Shown here in pieces: positions 9,006-17,145 of a stretch of DNA of 64,000 nucleotides. Source of the stretch: Bacteroidetes bacterium HGW-Bacteroidetes-5 (GTDB lineage: Bacteria; Bacteroidota; Bacteroidia; Bacteroidales; UBA932); NCBI GenBank assembly GCA_002842515.1, contig PHDC01000002.1, positions 254,744 through 318,743 on the forward strand, given 5' to 3'. Position 1 is the first letter of the stretch. The number at the start of each line of letters is the position of its first letter. Below the pieces are notes generated by a model. The model searched no databases. It was not told where the DNA came from and worked only from the letters and a program-made list of their open reading frames with translations. The position numbers and the translations under genes were made by a program.

Positions 9006-9575
9006 ATGAAAAAAATTGCTCAATTTTTAATGGCTACAATGGTAATTGCAGTTGTTGTTATTGCAGTTACATCGTGCGGAGCACCTAAAGCAGCAGTTCC
9101 GGATGAGAAACTTGTTGAGATGTATTGCAGCGGGCCTCAGTATCTGAGTGATGCTACAGCTCTTCGTTTCACAGCAATTGGAACCAGTATGGATCAGATG
9201 ACATCCAAGAAAAAAGCTATGAGTGATGCAAGAGCAGGATTGGCAGCTCAAATCGAAACCACAGTTAAAAGTGTGATTGACAACTATGTTAAATCTTCTA
9301 CCCACAACAACAAAGAGGACCTCAGCAACAGATATGAGGGGCTAAGCAGAGAGGTTGTGAGCCAGACTCTAATTGGAACAAGAACTGTTTGTGAGCAGAT
9401 GACCAAAACAAAAGATGGCAACTACAAAACTTACATTTGTGTAGAACTTGGCGGCCCGGAGATCCTCACATCAATTAATAACAGATTTTCAAGGGATGAG
9501 TTTCTTAAAGTAGACTATGACTATGAGAAATTCAAAAAAACCTTCGAAGAGGAGATGAGCAAACTGGGAAAATAG
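9006..9575 (+). CDS. LPP20-family lipoprotein
   Basis: A 189-residue protein with a lipoprotein signal: a hydrophobic stretch followed by VTSCGAP, giving a lipidated Cys near residue 25. The mature part matches LPP20: RFTAIGTSMDQMTSKKKAMS, then ARAGLAAQIETTVKSVIDNY, the strand plus alanine-rich helix plus amphipathic helix arrangement. It lies in the middle of the exported run and is probably membrane-anchored, possibly as partner of the 430-residue LPP20-like protein just upstream. A hairpin after its stop (9600-9620) may lower transcription of the next genes. Confidence 0.7.
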   Translation: MKKIAQFLMATMVIAVVVIAVTSCGAPKAAVPDEKLVEMYCSGPQYLSDATALRFTAIGTSMDQMTSKKKAMSDARAGLAAQIETTVKSVIDNYVKSSTHNNKEDLSNRYEGLSREVVSQTLIGTRTVCEQMTKTKDGNYKTYICVELGGPEILTSINNRFSRDEFLKVDYDYEKFKKTFEEEMSKLGK

Positions 9576-9599
9576 TTTCCGGATTGCCTAAACAAACTG

Positions 9600-9620
9600 C
9601 ACCGGCATTAAGTGCCGGTG
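9600..9620 (+). terminator. GC-rich hairpin after the LPP20 lipoprotein gene
   Basis: A perfect 8-bp stem CACCGGCA/TGCCGGTG with a 5-nt loop lies 25 bp after the stop at 9575. The downstream bases (TGGTTTATTATTTTG) are only partly T-rich, so it may be a weak or partial terminator that splits the nine-gene run into two expression levels. Confidence 0.55.
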
Positions 9621-9672
9621 TGGTTTATTATTTTGAAGCGCATCTCACTAATAATTCGTTAATTAGTTTAAG

Positions 9673-10707
9673 ATGAAAAGTTTACGCACATATTATCTGA
9701 CAATATCTGCACCGCTTGTCTCTCTTTTAACACTCATCCTGTGCACTATCTCATTGTGCCCTACAATATCTGCCCAGAACACCAACTCTCTCACCGGCAA
9801 AAATGCAGATGATATACCGGTTACCGTAAAATCTTTCCTTCCAAAGGAGTTTTGCACCCCTTTTGACGAGGATAAGAGGATAGTTATTGGTATTTCAGAT
9901 CCAAAAAACGACTCTTTAACAGGTTTTAATCAGGCGTGGCTTAGAGCACATATGGTGGCTGCACTGCAGGAGCAGGTAAAAGTTAATATGGTAGCGGAAT
10001 TTTTCAGCTCTCAAAGGGAGACTAGTGTGACAAAGGTCTCCAGATACGAAGAGATGTATAATATTGAGGCCGGAATTCCGCAAACCATCAGCTTGAAGCT
10101 CATCTCATCCTATATTCTCTCCAGTGGGGAGACCATTCTTTTTGCCGAAATTCTGCCCGAAAAACAGGAGAGTTTACCCAAACCGGGGAGACTTAAATTT
10201 GAGTGCTCTCTCTATCATATTGAGAACATTCTTGAAAGGGGTCAACATATCTATAGAACAAACTATCACTCATATCCGCACAACTACCCCGGGGAGAGAC
10301 CCGGCGAGGAGAAGTATGAGGTCTACTCATTTAATAATCTTTGGTATACAATTACAGGATCCTTCAACGGAGAGAAGAGTTCAAGGCCAAATCTGAAATT
10401 CTTCTACTCTATGGAGAGGGGCTCACAATTTGAACAACACAATCTGGATGGTGCTGTTGGCGTGACCACTGTGGAGGGGCTCTGGCCGGCATTTATGACT
10501 GCCCTTCTTTGGCAGATTGCAGGTGTACTGGACTATGGCAACCCTTCCGTTAGTCAGGTTACCGACAGCTACAGCAAACATATAAAGCATCTTAGCCGTA
10601 CTGCAGAGAGCAATACTGTAAGATCTAAACTAAAAAAGCTGGTCCTGGTTTCGGACAGGCTTTATCCAATTATCCAAATAGAACAAATAAACACGAGTGA
10701 TAAATGA
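9673..10707 (+). CDS. Exported protein of unknown function
   Basis: A 344-residue protein with a signal peptide (long hydrophobic segment ending SLCPTISAQ, about residue 35). No family recognised. The N-terminal mature region PVTVKSFLPKEFCTPFDEDK, then RIVIGISDPKND and LTGFNQAWLRAHMVAALQEQ, is like the start of other proteins in this run that place a helix rich in Ala after a central strand, so it may be a distant relative. Its stop overlaps the start of the transglutaminase-like gene by 4 bp (ATGA), indicating translational coupling and a shared role. Confidence 0.6.
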   Translation: MKSLRTYYLTISAPLVSLLTLILCTISLCPTISAQNTNSLTGKNADDIPVTVKSFLPKEFCTPFDEDKRIVIGISDPKNDSLTGFNQAWLRAHMVAALQEQVKVNMVAEFFSSQRETSVTKVSRYEEMYNIEAGIPQTISLKLISSYILSSGETILFAEILPEKQESLPKPGRLKFECSLYHIENILERGQHIYRTNYHSYPHNYPGERPGEEKYEVYSFNNLWYTITGSFNGEKSSRPNLKFFYSMERGSQFEQHNLDGAVGVTTVEGLWPAFMTALLWQIAGVLDYGNPSVSQVTDSYSKHIKHLSRTAESNTVRSKLKKLVLVSDRLYPIIQIEQINTSDK

Positions 10708-13361
10708 AAACAATATTAAAAACACTCTCTGTTTTAATTACTCTGTGTATCTGCGGATATATGCCTCTCAAAGCGCAGACCTACGAAGAGTACAGGAAAA
10801 AAGAGATTGAAGATTTTAAGAAATTCGTACAGCAGGAGCAGATTTATATAGCCAGAATGGCTAAAGAGATTAACGACTACCTTAATAAACAGGATAAGGA
10901 GTATAAAGATTATCTGAACAAAGAGTGGAAAGCCTACAACGCCTTTGCGGCAGAGAAGCGAGCATCCAAACCTAAACCTGTCGTAATTCCGGATTTCAAA
11001 AGAGAGGAGAAGGGGGCAACCCAAAAAAAAGTAGCCAATCTCACCCCCGTAAAAACAGTTGTATCAAAAATACCGTCAAAGGCTCCATTTGTGAGCCCTC
11101 CGGTAACGAAATCGGTTAACAGCTCTCTCGATCTTGCAAATGCACGAGTTAATTTTTATGGAGTTCCTGTTTATCTCAGCTACGACCCTGCCTTTGATGT
11201 AAATATCTTTGGAGTTTCGGGCGAGAAGGCAATATCTGCATACTGGGAGAGGGCAAGCGCTTCGGGTTACTCATCTCTTATTGAGCAACTATCTGCATAT
11301 AAAGCAAGTATGAATCTTAACGACTACTGCTACTATCTTCTGGTTAACAAAGTTGCACAAAACCTCTACCCGGGAAACAGAGAGGGAGAGATTCTCTCCA
11401 CCTGGTTTATGATGGTTCGCAGCGGGTATGGTGTAAGAATAGGATTTGAGTCAAACGGGAATCTGCTTCTTTTAATGCCATCCTACAATAGTGTTTACGG
11501 AATGAAGTTTCTCAAAGAGGGTGACAAGTACCTCTATATAGTGACAAACACCACCGGAAGCAGTATCAGAACTTATGACCGTGACTTTCTGACAGCAGGA
11601 AAAGTTATAGATTTCAATATCTACTCTCCTATGAACCTGGGAGGAAAACTCTCCTCCAAAAACCTTGACTTCACTCACAATGATACAAAATACAGCATAT
11701 TAGTCAATTACGATCAAGGTCTGGTAGATCTTTATAAAGATTACCCTCAACTTGAGATGCCTGTCTATTTTAATGCTGCCGTCTCTGTTCAGGCAAAAGA
11801 GTCTATTGCAGCCTCCCTTAAGCCAATTATTGCAGAGATGAACGAGCAGCAGGCTGTAGAGTTTCTACTTAGCTTTACCCAGAACTCATTTAAGTATAAA
11901 ACAGATTTAGAGCAGTTTGGATACGAAAAATTCTTCTTTGCAGAGGAGCTCCTATTCTATCCTTACAGCGACTGCGAAGATCGTTCGGTACTCTTCTCAT
12001 ATCTGGTTAGAGATCTGGTTGGACTTGATATGGTCGGTGTGGAGTTTCCGGATCATATGGCAACTGCAGTGAGGTTCTCCTCATTGGTTGAGGGAGATCA
12101 TATCAACTTAAATAAAACACGATATGTAATTGCAGATCCCACCTATTTTGGTGCTCCCGTTGGGAGCGCAATGCCTCAATATCGTGAATCTTCGCCTATT
12201 GTGATTCCAATGAACAACATAAGGGGTGCCTCAGAGAGAGAGAACCAGGTTTGGTCTGCTGTACAGGAGAGTGGTTGCTACCCCGGAAGTAATCTCAGGA
12301 ATATATCATATCTATCCGACGGGTCAACAGTTCTGACCGGATTTTATACCGGAATCGCCTCATTTGCAGGGAAAATACTGCCTAATGCAGGGGAACTTAA
12401 CAGAGGTTTTGTAGGACGGATGAGTGGAGATAATGCTGTTTGGGTATTGCCGATGGAGTCTACTGGGAATAGTGTCGGAATCTCGGTTGCAGCAGGTAAA
12501 GGGGATGATATCTATGTGGCAGGCTCGTTTCGCGGCAATCTCTCTCTGGGTGGCTCAAGGTTGAGCTCAAACCCCGGTTCCGGAGATGCTTTTGTTGCCT
12601 GCATCAGCAAGAGCGGCACCGTGAAATGGTTGTCCAAGTTAAATCTGGACACAATCCCGGGAAATGCCCCTATTGCTTTTAGTGCTACTTACAATACAGG
12701 CGGAGCTAAACTTGGACTTACCCGTGTTATCGCTCCGGTAGACTTCAAAGGTTACGGGCTTTTTGCGGAGGGTGATGGAAATATTGTCTACAACGGAATT
12801 GTGAATAGAATCTTCTCCTCAACTCCGGAAGTTGCAAAGGCGGAGTATGCCAGTGCTGCAGTTTCAGCAACTCCGGAGATGCTTAAAAAAGAGACCGATG
12901 CAATGGTTATGGACAATACAGATAAAGGTATTGCGGGGCTGTTTGCGGCAATTTTGTTGGTTAAAAATATGGGGGCAACCCTCTCCGGAAACGATGCCAG
13001 AGGAACCCTTGACAAATACAACCCAATATTCAGCAAAAACTGCCCAAATCTATACAGGAATCTGGGGATGATAAACTTTGTAAAAAATAGCAACGGTGTT
13101 ATCTCAATCCAGACTCAAAACGGAAAGGATATCTACTTCGATCAGATTAGAGTGAAAAACAATGCCAACATAAACATTGTTCAGCAATCCAACGGCAACC
13201 TTACAGTTCAGGTACTCACAGGTGTTCTGGTGGGCAAAATGGTGGTGTGGTTCAAACTTAATCACGTAGAGCTGGTCAAAAAGAGTGGCGATATGGTATT
13301 CGATTATGACAAAGACCACTCAACCGCCCAAATAAATATGACAAAAGATATTTTGTTATAA
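10704..13361 (+). CDS. Exported transglutaminase-like protein with coiled coil and SBBP-like repeats
   Basis: An 885-residue protein with signal peptide (cut near LKAQ). Residues about 25-75 are a charged coiled coil (YEEYRKKEIEDFKKFVQQEQ). A transglutaminase-like core holds Cys424 (SDCEDRS), His451 (PDHMATAV) and Asp478 (ADPTYFGAP) in the order and spacing of the catalytic triad, so a cysteine protease, peptide amidase or cross-linking activity is possible. Residues about 525-650 read as SBBP/beta-propeller repeats (DDIYVAGSFRGNLSLGG, GDAFVACISKSGTVKW). The C-terminal 200 residues are unassigned. Coupled to the gene upstream by an ATGA overlap. Confidence 0.7.
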   Translation: MKTILKTLSVLITLCICGYMPLKAQTYEEYRKKEIEDFKKFVQQEQIYIARMAKEINDYLNKQDKEYKDYLNKEWKAYNAFAAEKRASKPKPVVIPDFKREEKGATQKKVANLTPVKTVVSKIPSKAPFVSPPVTKSVNSSLDLANARVNFYGVPVYLSYDPAFDVNIFGVSGEKAISAYWERASASGYSSLIEQLSAYKASMNLNDYCYYLLVNKVAQNLYPGNREGEILSTWFMMVRSGYGVRIGFESNGNLLLLMPSYNSVYGMKFLKEGDKYLYIVTNTTGSSIRTYDRDFLTAGKVIDFNIYSPMNLGGKLSSKNLDFTHNDTKYSILVNYDQGLVDLYKDYPQLEMPVYFNAAVSVQAKESIAASLKPIIAEMNEQQAVEFLLSFTQNSFKYKTDLEQFGYEKFFFAEELLFYPYSDCEDRSVLFSYLVRDLVGLDMVGVEFPDHMATAVRFSSLVEGDHINLNKTRYVIADPTYFGAPVGSAMPQYRESSPIVIPMNNIRGASERENQVWSAVQESGCYPGSNLRNISYLSDGSTVLTGFYTGIASFAGKILPNAGELNRGFVGRMSGDNAVWVLPMESTGNSVGISVAAGKGDDIYVAGSFRGNLSLGGSRLSSNPGSGDAFVACISKSGTVKWLSKLNLDTIPGNAPIAFSATYNTGGAKLGLTRVIAPVDFKGYGLFAEGDGNIVYNGIVNRIFSSTPEVAKAEYASAAVSATPEMLKKETDAMVMDNTDKGIAGLFAAILLVKNMGATLSGNDARGTLDKYNPIFSKNCPNLYRNLGMINFVKNSNGVISIQTQNGKDIYFDQIRVKNNANINIVQQSNGNLTVQVLTGVLVGKMVVWFKLNHVELVKKSGDMVFDYDKDHSTAQINMTKDILL

Positions 13362-13396
13362 CCTTGCCAAGCATCGTGGGTCTTGATTAATAATCA
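13359..13396 (+). repeat. 3'-end dispersed repeat, copy a
   Basis: Begins exactly at the stop codon of the transglutaminase-like gene with TAACCTTGCCAAG and continues with a GGG and TTGATTAATAAT similar to the copies at 20085-20140 and 21785-21840. Weaker match beyond base 13 than those two. Confidence 0.5.
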
Positions 13397-13421
13397 GGCA
13401 TTTAATAAAAACAGATATCGT

Positions 13422-14225
13422 ATGAAAACTTTTTTGCAATTTTTTTTAATATCCTTAATATTAGCAATTTTCTGCACCTGCAGCAAAGACGAGGGCGGTG
13501 TTGGAACTATTCAGTTTAGGATGGTTAATCCTGTTGCCACCAAGTCTCAAAGCAATCTGCAAAAAGCTTTGAGCAACCCCCAGATAAACTCTCTCCAGGC
13601 ACCATATGTAAATCCGGACCTGACCGGTGATGTTACCCAGACAACAATGGTTACTCTTAAATTCTGTGTTGGTGATGTTTGGGTCTCTACCGGAGAGGTA
13701 AAGGCGGGTGGTACAGATAATCTAACCTGGGTAAGGCTTACAACTACGACCAATCAAGAGTTAAAGAATTTTGAAGATTATACTTTCCCTCCGGTTGAGA
13801 TACCGGCAGGTACATATAAGAGTATTAAGATAACTTTTAAAAACAGGTTCTATCGTGTTGTTACACTAAACTCGAACCCTACAGTTAAATATGAACTGCT
13901 CGAGACTATGGGTAGTTTTGACGATCCCTGCAATGATAATGATGAGAGTTGGGTTGATCCAAACTACTTTACAGAGCAAGGTAACCATAAGATAGTGGGC
14001 GGAGTATTTAAGGTGGTTAGTCCTGGAGAGAAGCTTCGTGGGTTCACTATTGAATCGGGTAAAACAGTTACTCTCAGCTGGAGGTTAGGAGCGGGTGTAA
14101 CAGAACCGTGTACTAACGCTCTTCTTGACTTAAACAAGAACAGAAGATGGGACTGCGGGACAGATGATATAACAATAATCTGCCCCCCTTCTGTTGAATT
14201 TATGTGGGATTTTGTAGTTAATTAG
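13422..14225 (+). CDS. Lipoprotein of unknown function
   Basis: I start this at the ATG at 13422 (MKTFLQFFLISLILAIFCTC), which gives a clean lipoprotein signal with candidate lipidated Cys18 or Cys20; the frame is open 13 codons further upstream only through a non-ATG start. The mature 250 residues are beta-rich with the segment VEIPAGTYKSIKITF, which resembles DUF4382-type carbohydrate-binding-like domains (PAGTYxxI), a tentative link. It ends in EFMWDFVVN. It is the last gene of the exported run and overlaps the stop of the convergent flavin reductase gene by 4 bp. Confidence 0.6.
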   Translation: MKTFLQFFLISLILAIFCTCSKDEGGVGTIQFRMVNPVATKSQSNLQKALSNPQINSLQAPYVNPDLTGDVTQTTMVTLKFCVGDVWVSTGEVKAGGTDNLTWVRLTTTTNQELKNFEDYTFPPVEIPAGTYKSIKITFKNRFYRVVTLNSNPTVKYELLETMGSFDDPCNDNDESWVDPNYFTEQGNHKIVGGVFKVVSPGEKLRGFTIESGKTVTLSWRLGAGVTEPCTNALLDLNKNRRWDCGTDDITIICPPSVEFMWDFVVN

Positions 14226-14743
14226 TCTCTAACCCACACCGATTCAATTTGCACAATATACAATTTATGCAGATTGCCTTTTGTAAGATAATGATTTCTA
14301 ATTGGTTCTTTATCTAAAAAAGCATCTTGTGAGAGCATATCGGCATAGATTTTTCTAACCTCTAAAACAATTTTGGCCTCCCTAAATGCGGGGAGGCCTT
14401 TATTTGTAAAGATTGGTGTTAGAGCTGCCTCTTTTATTTTATCACAATCTCTTCCGCTTTTAACTCCGCAGATATTAAGTGCTTCCCTGTATTTTTCGTC
14501 ATAAAAAGATAGGGTGAACATTTCGTTCTTCTCTGTAAATTGGTAGGTATACCTTTCGGGGCGTACAAAAACAAAGGCAACAGGTCTGTTCCAAAGGAAG
14601 CCTGCCCCACCCCAGTTGGCGGTCATAGTGTTGAACTTCTCTTTGGTGCCTGCAGTTACAAGCATCCAATCCATAGCTATAAGTTTGATAAGATTCCCCG
14701 GAATCTCCTTCGGGTCTATCTCTTTGTATCCTAAATTTTCCAT
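14222..14743 (-). CDS. Flavin reductase-like protein (FMN-binding split barrel)
   Basis: A 173-residue cytoplasmic protein. AMDWMLVTAGTKEKFNTMTA, then WGGAGFLWNRPVAFVFVRPE and RYTYQFTEKNEMFTLSFYD, is the split-barrel flavin-binding pattern of the flavin reductase family (the usual MxxxxG.xDRpfavvfvrP variety). It is the last gene of the arsenic operon; its ATG overlaps the stop of arsM by one base (TAATG), so it is translationally coupled. A role in supplying reduced flavin for arsenic redox chemistry is an inference. It could equally protect against general oxidative stress. Confidence 0.8.
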   Translation of the reverse strand: MENLGYKEIDPKEIPGNLIKLIAMDWMLVTAGTKEKFNTMTANWGGAGFLWNRPVAFVFVRPERYTYQFTEKNEMFTLSFYDEKYREALNICGVKSGRDCDKIKEAALTPIFTNKGLPAFREAKIVLEVRKIYADMLSQDAFLDKEPIRNHYLTKGNLHKLYIVQIESVWVRD

Positions 14744-15573
14744 TATTGTGCAGATGCAGTTACTGTGATGCTGAAAATACCTTTAAGAGAGCTCTTCTCC
14801 TTTTGCTCGGCCGGGGTGTAATACTTGTCCAGAACCTCCTGTGGCAGTACTATTTCGTTCTCTTTGCATACGGTTATGTTCTTAAACCCCTGTTTACGAA
14901 TAATCTCCAGATAATCATCCATCTCTACCGCTCCTGATACACATCCGGCATACATTTGTGCATCTTCCCGCAGATTGGAAGGAAGATCTCCTTTAGTTAC
15001 CACATCTGATACGCAGAAGTGTCCGGTGGGTTTTAATACTCGTTTTATCTGAGCAAATGCTCTGTTTTTGTCGGGAACCAGGTTGAGTACGCAGTTGGAG
15101 ATGACCACATCGTAGTAGCTGCCCGGGAGCGGCATCTCCTCTATATCTCCTTTTATAAACTCTACATTTATGAATCCCCGTTTGGTGGCATTACTGCGAG
15201 CCTTATCTATCATAGCATCTGTGAAATCCAGGCCGGTAACCAGGCCGTTCTCACCCACAATTCCGGCTGCAATAAAGCAATCATTTCCTGCTCCGGAGCC
15301 CAGATCCAAAACATAATCGCCTTTTTTAATATCTGCAAACAGAGTTGGTATACCGCAACCAAGGCCAAAATCTGCCTCGGGCACATAGCCCTCCATTTGG
15401 TCGTAACTTTCACTGAATGTTGTAAGTTCGGGGGTACAGCAACCTCCTCCCGTGCCGCAGCAACAAGATCCTGCGCTATCTTTAGAGGGGATAACCACTC
15501 GGGTGTATGTCTCTTTGACTACCTGTTTAATGTTTTGTGGGTTCATAGCCCCTGTGCCTTTTACAGATTCCAT
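14743..15573 (-). CDS. arsM: Arsenite S-adenosylmethionine methyltransferase
   Basis: A 276-residue cytoplasmic enzyme that methylates As(III) using S-adenosylmethionine and thiols. The SAM motif DLGSGAGND is at 90-98. The three As(III)-binding cysteines of ArsM are present in their motifs: Cys73 (GLGCG), Cys161 (ISNCVLNL) and Cys211 (YAGCVSGA). A further N-terminal cluster, CCCGTGGGCC at 37-46, is a common extra arsenic-binding feature of ArsM. The 5' start at 15573 is accepted, although an in-frame ATG nine codons later would work. It sits 58 bp after acr3 and is coupled to the flavin reductase. Confidence 0.9.
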   Translation of the reverse strand: MESVKGTGAMNPQNIKQVVKETYTRVVIPSKDSAGSCCCGTGGGCCTPELTTFSESYDQMEGYVPEADFGLGCGIPTLFADIKKGDYVLDLGSGAGNDCFIAAGIVGENGLVTGLDFTDAMIDKARSNATKRGFINVEFIKGDIEEMPLPGSYYDVVISNCVLNLVPDKNRAFAQIKRVLKPTGHFCVSDVVTKGDLPSNLREDAQMYAGCVSGAVEMDDYLEIIRKQGFKNITVCKENEIVLPQEVLDKYYTPAEQKEKSSLKGIFSITVTASAQ

Positions 15574-15631
15574 TATTGTAGAATTTTGTATTAAAATAAT
15601 TAAAAAAATAGGCTAAATGCAAATTTTGAGT

Positions 15632-16663
15632 TTAATACTTCCACCTCTTTGCCAGGGCAACCAGAGAGAGCATCACCGGCACCTCTACAAGTACACCTAC
15701 TACAGTAACCAATGCGGCGGGGCTCTGCAGGCCAAAAAGGGCGATGGCAACTGCTACTGCGAGTTCGAAGAAGTTACTAGCTCCAATCATTGCTGCAGGA
15801 GAGCAGATGGCATAGGGTAGTTTCATCTTTCTACCTGCAAACCAGGTTATAAAGAAGATAAAATAGGTCTGGATTACAAGTGGGATTGCGGCCAGGAGTA
15901 TGATGAGCGGGTTTCCCAGAATATTTGGTCCCTGAAATGCAAAGAGCAGAAGCAGGGTAAGAAGAAGTGCAAAGATGCTGAGTGGCTTCAGTTTGGGTAG
16001 GAAGACGGTTTTGAACCACTCCTCTCCGTGAGATTTTATGAGAACTCTGCTGGTTAAATATCCTGCAACCAATGGAATAACAACATAAATTATTACACTG
16101 GAAACCAGAGTATCGTAAGGGATTGTGACATCTGTTATTCCCAGCAGCAGCCCCACTATAGGGATAAATGCCACCAGGATAATAAGGTCATTTACAGAGA
16201 CCTGTACAAGTGTATATGTAGGGTCACCATCTGAGAGGTAGGACCACACAAAGACCATTGCAGTACAGGGGGCTGCCCCCAGAAGTATTGCTCCTGCAAT
16301 ATACTCTCCGGCAAGCTCCGGGGAGATGAATGCGGCATAAATTTTCGAAAAGAATATCCAGGCAAAAAATGCCATAGTGAATGGTTTAACCAGCCAGTTT
16401 ATAACCACCGTCAGAATTAATCCTTTTGGATTTCTTTTAACATTTTTTATGCTCGAAAAGTCTATCTGAAGCATCATCGGGTAAATCATCAGCCAGATGA
16501 GAATTGCAACCGGGATATTTACCTTGTAAATCTCCATCTCACTTAATATCTGCACAGAATCTCCTGCTAATGTTCCAATTAGTATTCCACCCCCAATACA
16601 TAATGCAACCCAAAGGGTAAGGTATTTCTCAAACAGGCCTATATGTTTTTCCGGGTTAGTCAT
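15632..16663 (-). CDS. acr3: Arsenite efflux permease, ACR3 family
   Basis: A 343-residue inner-membrane protein with about ten hydrophobic helices, the usual size for ACR3. The signature GAAPCTAMVFVWS is present with the conserved Cys133 that binds As(OH)3, and the pseudosymmetric later motif (SFxxF-like AAMIGASNFFELAVAVAIALFG) is also there. It exports arsenite from the cytoplasm using the proton motive force, clearing the product of ArsC. It lies 61 bp downstream of arsC in the same transcript. Confidence 0.92.
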   Translation of the reverse strand: MTNPEKHIGLFEKYLTLWVALCIGGGILIGTLAGDSVQILSEMEIYKVNIPVAILIWLMIYPMMLQIDFSSIKNVKRNPKGLILTVVINWLVKPFTMAFFAWIFFSKIYAAFISPELAGEYIAGAILLGAAPCTAMVFVWSYLSDGDPTYTLVQVSVNDLIILVAFIPIVGLLLGITDVTIPYDTLVSSVIIYVVIPLVAGYLTSRVLIKSHGEEWFKTVFLPKLKPLSIFALLLTLLLLFAFQGPNILGNPLIILLAAIPLVIQTYFIFFITWFAGRKMKLPYAICSPAAMIGASNFFELAVAVAIALFGLQSPAALVTVVGVLVEVPVMLSLVALAKRWKY

Positions 16664-16724
16664 ATACTTTTAAATTTAGTTATGCTCCAACTTTAAATTG
16701 ATCTGTATATCTTAAAATAATTTG

Positions 16725-17144
16725 CTACTGCTTAACTTGCTCTAGATAGAATTTTTTAAACGCCTCTCCAATTTGGTCCCTTACCCTGCGAAACTCACTC
16801 CATATATAGTCGTCGCTACCGGTTGCGTGAGAGGGGTCGTCAAAGCCGATATGCAGACGGGTCTTAACTTTGCCCATAAATGCAGGGCAAGCCTCGTTTG
16901 CACCGCCGCAAACAGTTATAACATAGTCCCACTCATCTGCAAGATAGAGATCTACAGAGTCTGAGGTGTGGTGGCTGATATCAATCCCTATCTCTTTCAT
17001 TACAGCAACCGCTTTCGGGTTTAGCTTACCGGATGCTTCTGTCCCCGCAGAGCATACAATAATGTCTTTATCAAAAGATTGTAGGAAGCCGTGAGCCATC
17101 TGGCTGCGGCAACTATTTCCCGTACAAAGTATTAATATTTTCAT
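16725..17144 (-). CDS. arsC: Arsenate reductase, thioredoxin-coupled LMW-phosphatase type
   Basis: A 139-residue cytoplasmic enzyme reducing arsenate to arsenite. The P-loop CTGNSCR gives the nucleophile Cys7 and Arg13; the relay cysteines Cys79 and Cys86 (VCGGANEACPAF) match, with an offset of 3, the Cys10/82/89 set of the staphylococcal pI258 enzyme. The disulfide formed is reduced by thioredoxin, and two thioredoxin-fold genes lie upstream in the same operon. The start is 1 bp after the permease stop, so the two are likely co-translated. Confidence 0.92.
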   Translation of the reverse strand: MKILILCTGNSCRSQMAHGFLQSFDKDIIVCSAGTEASGKLNPKAVAVMKEIGIDISHHTSDSVDLYLADEWDYVITVCGGANEACPAFMGKVKTRLHIGFDDPSHATGSDDYIWSEFRRVRDQIGEAFKKFYLEQVKQ

Positions 17145-17145
17145 A

